This document shows positions 16,539 to 24,157 of a DNA stretch of 64,000 bases, in pieces (positions within the stretch are counted from its first letter, which is position 1; each line of letters starts with the position of its first letter). The DNA comes from Myceligenerans crystallogenes. GTDB taxonomy: Bacteria; Actinomycetota; Actinomycetes; Actinomycetales; Cellulomonadaceae. A program made the translations under genes and the position numbers. Below the pieces are notes generated by a model, which did not search any database, was not told the DNA's origin, and saw only the letters and a list, made by a program, of their open reading frames with translations. The stretch spans positions 62,001-126,000 of the forward strand of contig NZ_BAAANL010000006.1 in NCBI RefSeq assembly GCF_039529775.1, in the 5' to 3' direction.

Positions 16539-17852
16539 TCAGGTGATCTGCCGGTACACGTCCAGGGTCCGCTCCGCGATGGCCGTCCAGGAGAAGTGGC
16601 GCTCCGCGCGGACGCGGCCCGCCTCGCCCATCGCGGCGGCGCGGGCGGGGTCGGCGACCAGGCGGGTCAAGGCATCCGCGAGGTCGGCCACGAAGGCGTC
16701 CGGGTCGAGCGGGGTGCCCGTGCCGTCGTCGGACTGCTCGATCGGGACGAGCGCGCCCGTCACGCCGTCGTCGACCACCTCCGGGATGCCGCCCGTGGCC
16801 GTGCCGACGACCGGCAGGCCGACGGCCATCGCCTCGAGGTTCACGATGCCGAGCGGCTCGTAGACGCTCGGGCAGACGAACACCGTCCCGGCCGCGAGGA
16901 CGGCGACCAGCTCCTCGCGCGGCAGCATCTCCTCGATCCAGACGATGCCGCCGCCGTCGCGCCGCCCGTGCGCGCCGCGCGCCTCGCGCAGCCCCGCGAC
17001 CAGGCCCTTGACCTCGGCCATCAGCTCGGGCGTGTCGGGGGCGCCCGCGCAGAGCACGAGCTGGACGTCGTCCGGCAGGGACGCCGCGGCGCGCAGCAGG
17101 TACGGCAGGCCCTTCTGCCGGGTGATCCGGCCCACGAACACCACGGACGGCCGGTCCGGGTCGATCCCGCGGGCCCGCACGGCGGCGTCCGCCGCGGCGA
17201 GCGTCGCCTCGCCGGACGGCCGCCGCCAGCCCGCGGGGTCGATCCCGTTGTGCACGACGTGCACGCGCTCCGGGTCGAGCTTCGGGTAGCAGCGCAGGAT
17301 GTCGTCCCGCATCCCCGCGGACACCGCGATGATCGCGGCCGCGCCCTCGTACGCCGTCCGCTCCGCCCAGGAGGAGACCGCGTAGCCGCCCCCGAGCTGC
17401 TCCGCCTTCCAGGGCCGCAGGGGCTCCAGCGAGTGCGCGGTGACGACGTGCGGCACGTCGTGCAGCAGGCCGGCCAGGTGGCCGGCCAGGTTGGCGTACC
17501 AGGTGTGGGAGTGCACGACGTCGGCGCCGGCGCAGTCCTGGGCGATCACGAGGTCCGTGCCGAGGGTCGCGAGGGCGGCGTTCGCGCCGGTCAGCTCCGT
17601 GGGCGTGGAGTATCCGGTCACCGCGGGCCGCGCCACGACGCCGCCGGGCGCGCCGGCGTCGTCGGCCCCGTCGTCTCGGCGGGGACCCTCGAAGCACCGC
17701 ACGCGCACGTCGGCGAGCGGCGCGAGCACGCGGCCGAGCTCGGTGACGTGCACCCCCGCGCCGCCGTACACGTGCGGCGGGTACTCGCGGGTGAGGAGGT
17801 CGACGGTGAGGCGGGGCGACGGGTCCGGCGAGGCGGGAGGGGCTGCGGTCAC
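16539..17852 (-). CDS. glgA: Glycogen synthase-type glucosyltransferase (actinobacterial GlgA/GlgM)
   Basis: 437-residue GT4 enzyme with two Rossmann domains. The N-terminal REYPPHVYGGAGVHVTEL stretch holds the donor-binding loop, and EPLGIVNLEAMA is the family E-x7-E motif. Actinobacterial enzymes of this type use ADP-glucose either to extend glycogen or, as GlgM, to form maltose-1-phosphate for the GlgE pathway; sequence alone does not separate the two. It is divergent from glgC, the ADP-glucose supplier, across 85 bp. The GTG at 17852 was chosen because TAACGT (17860-17865, minus strand) lies 7 nt upstream, indicating a leaderless mRNA. Confidence 0.9.
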   Translation of the reverse strand: MTAAPPASPDPSPRLTVDLLTREYPPHVYGGAGVHVTELGRVLAPLADVRVRCFEGPRRDDGADDAGAPGGVVARPAVTGYSTPTELTGANAALATLGTDLVIAQDCAGADVVHSHTWYANLAGHLAGLLHDVPHVVTAHSLEPLRPWKAEQLGGGYAVSSWAERTAYEGAAAIIAVSAGMRDDILRCYPKLDPERVHVVHNGIDPAGWRRPSGEATLAAADAAVRARGIDPDRPSVVFVGRITRQKGLPYLLRAAASLPDDVQLVLCAGAPDTPELMAEVKGLVAGLREARGAHGRRDGGGIVWIEEMLPREELVAVLAAGTVFVCPSVYEPLGIVNLEAMAVGLPVVGTATGGIPEVVDDGVTGALVPIEQSDDGTGTPLDPDAFVADLADALTRLVADPARAAAMGEAGRVRAERHFSWTAIAERTLDVYRQIT

Positions 17853-17937
17853 GGGGCAGACGTTACCGAGGAATCTCACCAGTGTTTTCCGCCGCGCGGG
17901 TTCCCCTGGAAACACCGCAGGACATAGTGTCTGAGCC
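17853..17937. promoter_or_regulatory. Divergent glgA/glgC promoter region, both apparently leaderless
   Basis: The 85-bp gap carries a minus-strand -10-like TAACGT (17860-17865), 7 nt from the glgA GTG, and a plus-strand TAGTGT (17925-17930), 7 nt from the glgC ATG. Neither gene has a Shine-Dalgarno sequence here. Matched leaderless promoters would give coordinated supply and use of ADP-glucose. Confidence 0.6.
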
Positions 17938-19179
17938 ATGGCCGCAGCCCCCCGTGTACTCGCGATCGTCCTAGCCGGAGGCGAGGGCAAGCGCCTCATG
18001 CCGTTGACCGCGGCGCGCGCGAAGCCCGCGGTACCGTTCGGCGGGATCTACCGCCTGGTCGACTTCGCGTTGTCGAACATCGTCAACTCCGGGTACCTGC
18101 ACGTCATCGTGCTGACCCAGTACAAGTCGCACTCGCTGGACCGGCACATCTCCAAGACGTGGCGCATGTCGCCGCTGCTGGGGAACTTCGTGGCGCCGGT
18201 CCCGGCGCAGCAGCGGGTGGGCAAGCACTGGTACCTCGGCAGCGCCGACGCGATCTACCAGTGCCTGAACATCATCGACGACGAGCGGCCGGACATCGTC
18301 GTCGTGGTCGGCGCGGACCACGTGTACCGCATGGACTTCTCCCAGATGGTGGACGCACACATCGAGTCCGGGGCGCGGGCGACGGTGGCGGCGATCCGGC
18401 AGCCGCTGTCGACGGCGGACCAGTTCGGGGTGATCGACGTCGAGCCCGGTGACCCGACGCGGATCCGCGAGTTCCTGGAGAAGCCCAGGAACCCGGCCGG
18501 TCTGCCCGACGCGCCCGACCAGGTGCTCGCGTCGATGGGCAACTACGTGTTCGACGCCGACGCGCTGGTCGACGCCGTGACCCGGGACGCGTCCAGCAAC
18601 GACTCGCGGCACGACATGGGCGGCGACATCATCCCGGCGTTCGTGGCCAAGGGCGAGGCGGGCGTCTACGACTTCATCCGCAACGACGTGCCGGGCTCCA
18701 CCGACCGGGACCGCGACTACTGGCGCGACGTGGGGACCATCGACTCGTACTACGACGCGAACATGGACCTCATCTCGGTGCAGCCGGTGTTCAACCTGTA
18801 CAACGACGAGTGGCCGCTGTTCACGGGCTACACGGGCCTGCCGCCCGCGAAGTTCGTGCACGCCGGCGCGGGCCGGATGGGGCACGCGGTGGAGTCGATC
18901 GTGTCGCCGGGCGTGCTGATCTCCGGCGCGCAGGCGGCGGGGTCGGTGCTGTCGCCGGGGACGCACCTGCACTCGTGGTCGTCGGTGGGCGGCTCGGTGC
19001 TGATGGACGGCGTGCAGGTGCAGCGGTACGCCCAGGTGCACCGCGCGATCCTGGACAAGAACGTCATCGTGGGCGAGCGCGCCCGGATCGGCGTCGACCC
19101 GGAGGAGGACCGCAGGCGCGGCTTCACGGTGACGGAGTCCGGCCTGACCGTCGTCCCGAAGGGTTCGGTCGTCGAATAG
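17938..19179 (+). CDS. glgC: Glucose-1-phosphate adenylyltransferase
   Basis: 413-residue enzyme that makes ADP-glucose from ATP and glucose-1-phosphate, the committed step of glycogen synthesis. The N-terminal nucleotidyltransferase domain has LAGGEGKRLMPLT (the loop with the regulatory and phosphate-binding residues), ALSNIVNSG and VVVGADHVYRMD. The C-terminal ~120 residues form the left-handed beta helix (SPGTHLHSWSSV, VDPEEDRRRGF). The length fits the bacterial homotetrameric form. It is divergent from glgA and followed by its own terminator. Allosteric control by sugar phosphates is family knowledge. Confidence 0.95.
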   Translation: MAAAPRVLAIVLAGGEGKRLMPLTAARAKPAVPFGGIYRLVDFALSNIVNSGYLHVIVLTQYKSHSLDRHISKTWRMSPLLGNFVAPVPAQQRVGKHWYLGSADAIYQCLNIIDDERPDIVVVVGADHVYRMDFSQMVDAHIESGARATVAAIRQPLSTADQFGVIDVEPGDPTRIREFLEKPRNPAGLPDAPDQVLASMGNYVFDADALVDAVTRDASSNDSRHDMGGDIIPAFVAKGEAGVYDFIRNDVPGSTDRDRDYWRDVGTIDSYYDANMDLISVQPVFNLYNDEWPLFTGYTGLPPAKFVHAGAGRMGHAVESIVSPGVLISGAQAAGSVLSPGTHLHSWSSVGGSVLMDGVQVQRYAQVHRAILDKNVIVGERARIGVDPEEDRRRGFTVTESGLTVVPKGSVVE

Positions 19180-19196
19180 CCGGGAACAGGCTGATT

Positions 19197-19224
19197 TCGC
19201 GGATGAGAGCGCAATCATCCGCGA
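19197..19224 (+). terminator. glgC terminator
   Basis: Perfect 10-bp stem (TCGCGGATGA at 19197-19206 with TCATCCGCGA at 19215-19224), 8-nt loop, followed by TTTCC, 18 bp after the glgC stop. Confidence 0.75.
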
Positions 19225-19293
19225 TTTCCGCCTGCCCGGCGACAACTGCCTGCCAGGCGTTGCGGACAATATGCACCGTCCAGGGTGTAATTG

Positions 19294-19611
19294 TCAGGCG
19301 AGCGCTTCCAGCTTGCCGTCCTCGAACAGAATGGCCTGCTGGAGGCTGCCACCGAGCGCCTGGGCATAGCGGGCGATGACTTCCTGTCCGGAGATCTTGC
19401 CGGACTCGATCTGGGAGATACGGCCTTTGGTGACGCCCATCCGGTCGGCGACCTGCTGCTGGGTCAGCTGCCGCTCCTTGCGCAGCTCGCCGAGACGGTG
19501 CCCGACGACCTGCGCGAGAAGCTCCTGCTTCCCGCGCTCGACGGCTTCCTCGCCACCGGCCTTCTCGACGAGGTCTTCCCGGATGTCCTGCCAGCGGACG
19601 TAGCTGCTCAT
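19294..19611 (-). CDS. HTH antitoxin of a HigBA-type pair
   Basis: 105-residue XRE-type DNA-binding protein. The helix-turn-helix is LTQQQVADRMGVTKGRISQI (about residues 48-67), followed by a short helical tail. It overlaps the upstream toxin gene by ATGA (19608-19611), so the two are translationally coupled, with the toxin first as in HigBA modules. As antitoxin it would bind the toxin and repress the operon through the palindrome at 19978-19995. The start is the ATG at 19611; a longer frame upstream runs through the toxin gene and is not supported. Confidence 0.85.
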   Translation of the reverse strand: MSSYVRWQDIREDLVEKAGGEEAVERGKQELLAQVVGHRLGELRKERQLTQQQVADRMGVTKGRISQIESGKISGQEVIARYAQALGGSLQQAILFEDGKLEALA

Positions 19612-19970
19612 GATGCGCCTTCCTCTTCCGCTCGTTCCTTCATGTACTGCTGGTACCGCTTCTCGGCCAGTGGGACGGCTGTGTCGTACCACTTTCTCCA
19701 GAGTCCGGCCTTGTCACCTGCGACCAGGAGGATCACCGAGCGCCAGGGGTCGAAGACAAACAAGATCCGCATGCTACCGGGACGCAGTTCCTTCAAGTTC
19801 GCGAGTACGGAGTGCTGGATCACGTCCACGAGCGGACGGCCAGGTGCCGGACCGTGGTCCGCAAGTACGTCGATCGCCGAAGTCACCCTGTCTCGATCCT
19901 CCGGCTTGAGGCCGTAGATCCAGTCCTTGACTTCGTCGACGACGAAGATGTCCCATTCCTTGCCTGCCAT
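19608..19970 (-). CDS. HigB/RelE-superfamily toxin
   Basis: 120-residue protein of the RelE/ParE fold, phage-derived Gp49/HigB-like type. Family features include KDWIYGLKPEDRDR, LRPGSMRILFVFDPWRSVILLVAGDK with the basic core, and a charged helical C-terminus (KWYDTAVPLAEKRY). Such toxins cut mRNA on the ribosome. The gene precedes its HTH antitoxin gene, overlapping by 4 nt. It probably starts without a leader, since TAAACT lies 6 nt upstream of the ATG. No sign of frameshift or decay, so the module looks intact. Confidence 0.85.
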   Translation of the reverse strand: MAGKEWDIFVVDEVKDWIYGLKPEDRDRVTSAIDVLADHGPAPGRPLVDVIQHSVLANLKELRPGSMRILFVFDPWRSVILLVAGDKAGLWRKWYDTAVPLAEKRYQQYMKERAEEEGAS

Positions 19971-19976
19971 GCGGCA

Positions 19977-19995
19977 AGTTTAGTTGTCGGTAAAC
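19977..19995 (-). promoter_or_regulatory. Toxin-antitoxin operator overlapping a leaderless -10
   Basis: Inverted repeat GTTTA-N8-TAAAC (19978-19995) that includes the minus-strand -10-like TAAACT (19977-19982), itself 6 nt before the toxin ATG at 19970. Repressor binding here would cover the -10 directly. Confidence 0.6.
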
Positions 19996-20045
19996 ATCCT
20001 CGCACGGCGAACGACCGTGTGCCAAGAGCCGGTGAGAAGTGGAAC

Positions 20046-21029
20046 CTACGTGCTCGCGCGGATCACCAGGGTGGGTTCCAGGACCTCGTGGCGGTCCGTG
20101 GTGCGGCCCGCCCAGCGTTCGTGGAGCAGGTCCACCGCCAGTTCGCCCATCTCCGCGCGGGGCTGGTGGACGCTCGTGAGGCGGGGGCGGGCGCGTAACG
20201 CGAGCGCCGAGTCGTCGTAGCCGACGACGGCGAGGCCCTCCGGGACGGCGATGCCCCGGTCCCAGGCGTGGTTGAGGACGTCGTCGGCCTCGACGTCGTT
20301 GCGGGCGAAGATCGCCGAGCAACCTGCTTCCAGAGCCGCGTCCAGGCCCGGGCCCGCGGGTTCGTCGCGGCCGCGCTCGATCACGCGGGCCCGGTCCGCC
20401 AGGCCGTGCCGTGCCATCGCCGCCTCGTAGCCGGCGCGGCGGGCCAGGCCCGCCGGGCGGGTGGACGAGGTCAGGTGCGCGATCCGCTCGTGCCCGGCCG
20501 CCACCAGGTGGTCGACGGCGAGGGCCGCGCCGTGCTCGTCGTCGTTGTTGACGGAGTCGATCCCGGCCACGGGCTCCAGGCTGCGCCCCACCATGACCAC
20601 GGGCGCGCGCCTCGCGGCGGCCTGCAGCAGCTCGGGGGCCGCCCAGGACGAGACCACGATGAGCCCGTCGACGTTCAGGTCCCCCAGCGCGTCGATCCGC
20701 TCGGCCATCCGGCCGGCCTTCCGCGCACCGTGCGCGAGCAGCACCGACAGCCCGTGCGGTTCGGCGGCCCGCTCCACGGACTCGACGACCTCCGTGTGGT
20801 ACGGGTTGTCGAGGCTCGCGACGACGACGCCGAGCAGCATCGTGCGGTGCTGCCGCAGCGCGCGGGCCAGGGCGTTGGACCGGTAGCCGATCTCGGCCGC
20901 CGCGCGCACGATCCGCTCGCGGGTCGCCGCGCTCACGCCGCCGTCGCCCCGCAGTGCGAGCGACACGAGCGACTTGGACACCCCGGCCCGCGCGGCGACG
21001 TCGACGATCGTGGGCCGGGACGAGTTCAT
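20046..21029 (-). CDS. LacI-family regulator, divergent from HAD/ECF operon
   Basis: 327-residue LacI-type repressor. The HTH is IVDVAARAGVSKSLVSLALR (about residues 8-27) with the hinge helix at NALARALRQ. The periplasmic-binding-protein-like effector domain follows, with typical YDDSALALRARPRLTSV near the end. It faces the tandem-HAD/ECF operon, with a perfect 14-bp palindrome between the two genes at 21065-21078. It therefore probably controls itself and the transporter. The effector is unknown; LacI control suggests a sugar or a sugar-like nucleoside ligand. Confidence 0.88.
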   Translation of the reverse strand: MNSSRPTIVDVAARAGVSKSLVSLALRGDGGVSAATRERIVRAAAEIGYRSNALARALRQHRTMLLGVVVASLDNPYHTEVVESVERAAEPHGLSVLLAHGARKAGRMAERIDALGDLNVDGLIVVSSWAAPELLQAAARRAPVVMVGRSLEPVAGIDSVNNDDEHGAALAVDHLVAAGHERIAHLTSSTRPAGLARRAGYEAAMARHGLADRARVIERGRDEPAGPGLDAALEAGCSAIFARNDVEADDVLNHAWDRGIAVPEGLAVVGYDDSALALRARPRLTSVHQPRAEMGELAVDLLHERWAGRTTDRHEVLEPTLVIRAST

Positions 21030-21064
21030 GCGACGTTTCTACCGCACGCTCCTGGCAACGATTC

Positions 21065-21078
21065 CTGGAACGTTCCAG
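21065..21078. promoter_or_regulatory. LacI-type operator between LacI gene and HAD/ECF operon
   Basis: Perfect 14-bp palindrome CTGGAACGTTCCAG with the central CG of LacI-family operators. It lies 35 bp upstream of the LacI start and 76 bp upstream of the HAD gene start. A -10-like TAGCGT for the HAD gene is at 21140-21145. Confidence 0.75.
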
Positions 21079-21153
21079 ATTTCGGGTCCGGTTCACCTTC
21101 CGGCCAGCGTGGCGCCATCGGGGCGTCGTCGCCCGTCCCTAGCGTCGTCGTCC

Positions 21154-23160
21154 GTGACCCAGATCTCCGACGACGACGGCGCGCGCGGCGCCGCACCCCT
21201 TCCGCCCTCCCCCGCCCTGGCCGTCCGGCCCGCGGCCCTGCTGCTGGACTTCGGCGGCGTGGTGTTCGAGACGCGCAGGCAGCCCGACGCGATGGCGCAG
21301 GTCACGCGGAACGTCGCGGCGGAGCTGGCCCGGGCGGGGCACGTGTTCACGCAGGAGGACCTGCTGCCCGTCCTGACGGGCGGCCGCAAGGCGCTCAAGG
21401 ACTGGAAGAACGCGTCGTCGCGCCGCTGGGCGCCGCGCGAGCTGACCCACCGCGAGATCTGGGGCGACTTCTACGGGACCCCGCTGCCGCCCGCGGCCCG
21501 GGAGGTGCTGACCGGCAGCGCGGGCGCGCTGCAGCAGATGCTCACGCTGACCGCCACGCGGCACACGGTGCGGCCGGGGATCCGCGAGCTGGTGGACCTG
21601 GCGTCCGGGCTGGGCATCCCGCTCGGGATCGTGTCCAACGCCCACTCGGGCCGCGCGCACCGGCTGATCATGGAGCGCGCGGGGCTGACCGAGGCGTTCG
21701 GCGTGCAGGTGTACTCGGACGAGGTCGGGGTCCGCAAGCCGAACCCGGAGATGATCCGGATCGCTGCCACCGCGCTGGGGACGACGCCGGAACGCTGCTG
21801 GTACGTGGGCGACACCTACGATCGCGACGTCGTCGCGGGCCGCCGCGCGAACGCCGCCGCGGTGATCCTCACGCGTCACCACCACACGGACGAGGTCCCG
21901 TTCCCGATCGCGGACACCCCGGACGCGATCTACGACACCCCGGAGGGCCTCGTCGAAGCCCTCCGCACGGCCGCCCCCGCCCCGGTGCGGGGCCGAGCCA
22001 TCGCGCACCAGGAAGTGCCAGACGACGACCCGGCGAGCTCCGGGACGCACGACGCCGTTGCCGAAGCGCCGGCCTCGCACGCGGAAGCCCTGCCCGGCGA
22101 TCCGGGTGCGGAAGCCCCACCCCGCGACCCAGGTCCGGAGGCGGGATTCGTCTCCGCGACCAGGGCGGGGCGCCCCTCGGCGCTGCTGCTGGACCACGGC
22201 GGGGTGATCTCCGTGTCCCGGACCGACGACGGCCTACGGCAAGAGTTCGCCGGCGAGCTGGCAGCACGGCTGCGACGGGCCGGATTCGAGGTCACTCCCG
22301 AGCAGGCCGCAGCCGCGATCACCGAGATCCGCGCCGCGCACAAGGCATGGAAGGCGCGCCGCGCGGGCGACACCCGGGAGATCGACGCCACGACGTTCTG
22401 GGTCGAGCTCGGCGGGCCGGTGCTTGCCGCCGCACTCGACGGTCGCACCGGCGGTGGCCCCGCCGACGGTCGCACGGGCGGCGGCTCCGCCGACGGGAGC
22501 ACCGCACGCGGCGACGTCGTCGTCCCCGGATCGCTGCGCGCCTGGCTGCGGGCGGAGGCGCACGCGCTGATGGTCGCCTACGCGCGCGCCAAGTCCGCGC
22601 CGGCCGTGCGCGCCGGGGTGCGGGAACTGCTGCTCGCCGCACGCGAGGCCGGGGTACCTGTCGCCGTCGTCTCCAACACCGTGAACGGCCGGGCCGTGCG
22701 GGAGGAGCTGGACGACGCCGGTCTCACGCCGCTGATCGGCGCGCACGTCTACTCCGACGAGCTCGGACGGCGCAAGCCCGACCCCCTCATGCCCGCCACC
22801 GCGCTGCGCGCGCTCGGCGCCGATCCCGCGCGCGCGTGGTTCGTCGGCGACAAGCCGTCGCGCGACGTCCTCGCCGCCCGCGCGGCCGCCGTCGGCCACG
22901 TCGTCCTCGTCCGCGGCGGCACGACGCCGGACGCCGCCCTCGACGCCCCCGACGACGACGCCGGGCGCCCCGACCACATCGCGGACGACATGACGCACGT
23001 GGCCGGACTGATCGGCCTCGCACCGACATCGGAGCAGCCGGCCGCGACCGCCGTCCCGCCCGCGGAGCCGGGCACCGCGGCGCCGTCATCCCCCGCGACT
23101 CCCCCCAGCACCGGCCCGTCGTCCGGCGGCCGGGCGGCAGACCCCGTCCCGGGGTCCTGA
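21154..23160 (+). CDS. Tandem HAD-superfamily hydrolase (two HAD domains)
   Basis: 668-residue protein with two HAD-IA phosphatase-like domains joined by a ~60-residue Ala/Pro/Glu-rich linker. Domain 1 has LLLDFGGVV (nucleophile D32), a motif II Ser in IVSNAHS, Lys in GVRKPNPEM and GDTYDRD. Domain 2 has LLLDHGGVI (D347), VVSNTVN, GRRKPDPLM and GDKPSRD. Both domains have Gly where the general acid Asp of DxD is expected, as in some HAD-IA subgroups. The likely origin is internal duplication. It starts at a GTG, 8 nt after TAGCGT, and sits 34 bp before the ECF transporter genes, so it may process a phosphorylated form of the imported compound. Domain 2 also has a Gly-rich insertion. Confidence 0.8.
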   Translation: MTQISDDDGARGAAPLPPSPALAVRPAALLLDFGGVVFETRRQPDAMAQVTRNVAAELARAGHVFTQEDLLPVLTGGRKALKDWKNASSRRWAPRELTHREIWGDFYGTPLPPAAREVLTGSAGALQQMLTLTATRHTVRPGIRELVDLASGLGIPLGIVSNAHSGRAHRLIMERAGLTEAFGVQVYSDEVGVRKPNPEMIRIAATALGTTPERCWYVGDTYDRDVVAGRRANAAAVILTRHHHTDEVPFPIADTPDAIYDTPEGLVEALRTAAPAPVRGRAIAHQEVPDDDPASSGTHDAVAEAPASHAEALPGDPGAEAPPRDPGPEAGFVSATRAGRPSALLLDHGGVISVSRTDDGLRQEFAGELAARLRRAGFEVTPEQAAAAITEIRAAHKAWKARRAGDTREIDATTFWVELGGPVLAAALDGRTGGGPADGRTGGGSADGSTARGDVVVPGSLRAWLRAEAHALMVAYARAKSAPAVRAGVRELLLAAREAGVPVAVVSNTVNGRAVREELDDAGLTPLIGAHVYSDELGRRKPDPLMPATALRALGADPARAWFVGDKPSRDVLAARAAAVGHVVLVRGGTTPDAALDAPDDDAGRPDHIADDMTHVAGLIGLAPTSEQPAATAVPPAEPGTAAPSSPATPPSTGPSSGGRAADPVPGS

Positions 23161-23194
23161 TCCCCTCCTCTCAGCTCACCCCCTTGGAGCCCAG

Positions 23195-24157
23195 ATGACC
23201 ACCACCGCCGCGGCCGCCCTGCGCGCCCGCCTCCACGACCCCGACCAGATCTCCGGCTCGCAGAAGCTGATGATCATGGTCCTGGCCATGACGTTGTACG
23301 GCACGGCCGACATCGTCGCCGACATCCTGCCGAAGTTCGAGGTCGGCAGCCTCGAGCTCGAGGTCGCCTACCTCGCCTTCCTCCCCGTGGTGCTCGCCGC
23401 GCTGCTCACGCCGCTGTGGGTGGCGCTGGGCGTCGCGATCGGCGAGGCCGTGATCGCCGACATGCTGCTCGGGTCGTTCTCCGGGATCGGCGAGATCGAG
23501 GGCTTCCTGCAGATCTTCGTCGGCACGTACGTCGCGGGCTGCATCGTGAAGGACCCGCGCAAGCCCGCACAGCTGTTCTGGGCGGCGATGGCGCTCGTCT
23601 CGATCGACAAGGTGACCTCGGGTGTCATCGACGTCGTGAAGTTCGGCGTCGGCGTCGACCCGGAGGCCGGTGAGGAGGCCGGCGGCGGGATGTCCGCGGT
23701 GATCCTGGCCGAGACCATCGAGCTGGGCCTCGCCCTGGTGATCACGGGCGCGATCTTCGGCGGGCTGGTCGCGATCGGGCTGGCGCCGCGCCTGTACGGC
23801 AAGATCGAGCCGCTCATGGGCCTGCGCCCGCGCGACCCGCAGCGCCCGCCGCGCCTGGTGGGCCCGTGGGGCTCGCCGTTCTGGCCGGCGGCCGCGCTCG
23901 GCATCCTGCTCGCCGCCGCGACCGGGATCTTCAGCCAGTGGGAGGAGCACTTCGAGGTCGCGAACCCGCTCACCACGTTCGGTGAGTGGGAGGCCGAGGG
24001 CGCGGAGGAGTTCGCGGAGTCGTCCGCGTGGCTGGGCGCGCTCGGCGGGCTGGTCGCCGGCCTCGCCCTCGTCGCCCTCGTCGCGGCGCTGCGCGCCCGC
24101 GCCGCCCACCGTTCCCTCACGGCCGACGCCGCGGCCGGCGACGAGGACGACGACTGA
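23195..24157 (+). CDS. ECF transporter S component (substrate-binding membrane protein)
   Basis: 320-residue integral membrane protein with about six hydrophobic segments (near residues 25-45, 55-80, 95-125, 135-155, 170-195, 230-250 and 285-300). It is taken as the S component because fused ECF ATPases and an EcfT follow at once, the start of the next gene overlapping its stop. It is longer than most S components (about 180-220 residues); the extra C-terminal part contains another membrane pair and an acidic tail. It does not match ThiT, BioY or RibU features I can recall, so the specificity is unknown. Confidence 0.68.
   Translation: MTTTAAAALRARLHDPDQISGSQKLMIMVLAMTLYGTADIVADILPKFEVGSLELEVAYLAFLPVVLAALLTPLWVALGVAIGEAVIADMLLGSFSGIGEIEGFLQIFVGTYVAGCIVKDPRKPAQLFWAAMALVSIDKVTSGVIDVVKFGVGVDPEAGEEAGGGMSAVILAETIELGLALVITGAIFGGLVAIGLAPRLYGKIEPLMGLRPRDPQRPPRLVGPWGSPFWPAAALGILLAAATGIFSQWEEHFEVANPLTTFGEWEAEGAEEFAESSAWLGALGGLVAGLALVALVAALRARAAHRSLTADAAAGDEDDD

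Noticed and set aside
12298..16863. Open frame of 1521 codons on the plus strand opposite fabG and the subtilase
   Set aside because: Its product is Arg/Gly/His-rich, without a recognisable domain, and it mirrors the third-codon-position GC of the real minus-strand genes. Typical shadow in high-GC DNA.
16489..17697. Upstream extension of the subtilase frame across glgA
   Set aside because: The signal peptide begins at the ATG at 16488, and the extension is a low-complexity Arg/Ala-rich translation of antisense-frame glgA.
20268..23198. Open frame of 976 codons overlapping the LacI and HAD genes
   Set aside because: Arg/Pro-rich shadow; the LacI and HAD frames carry complete family motifs.
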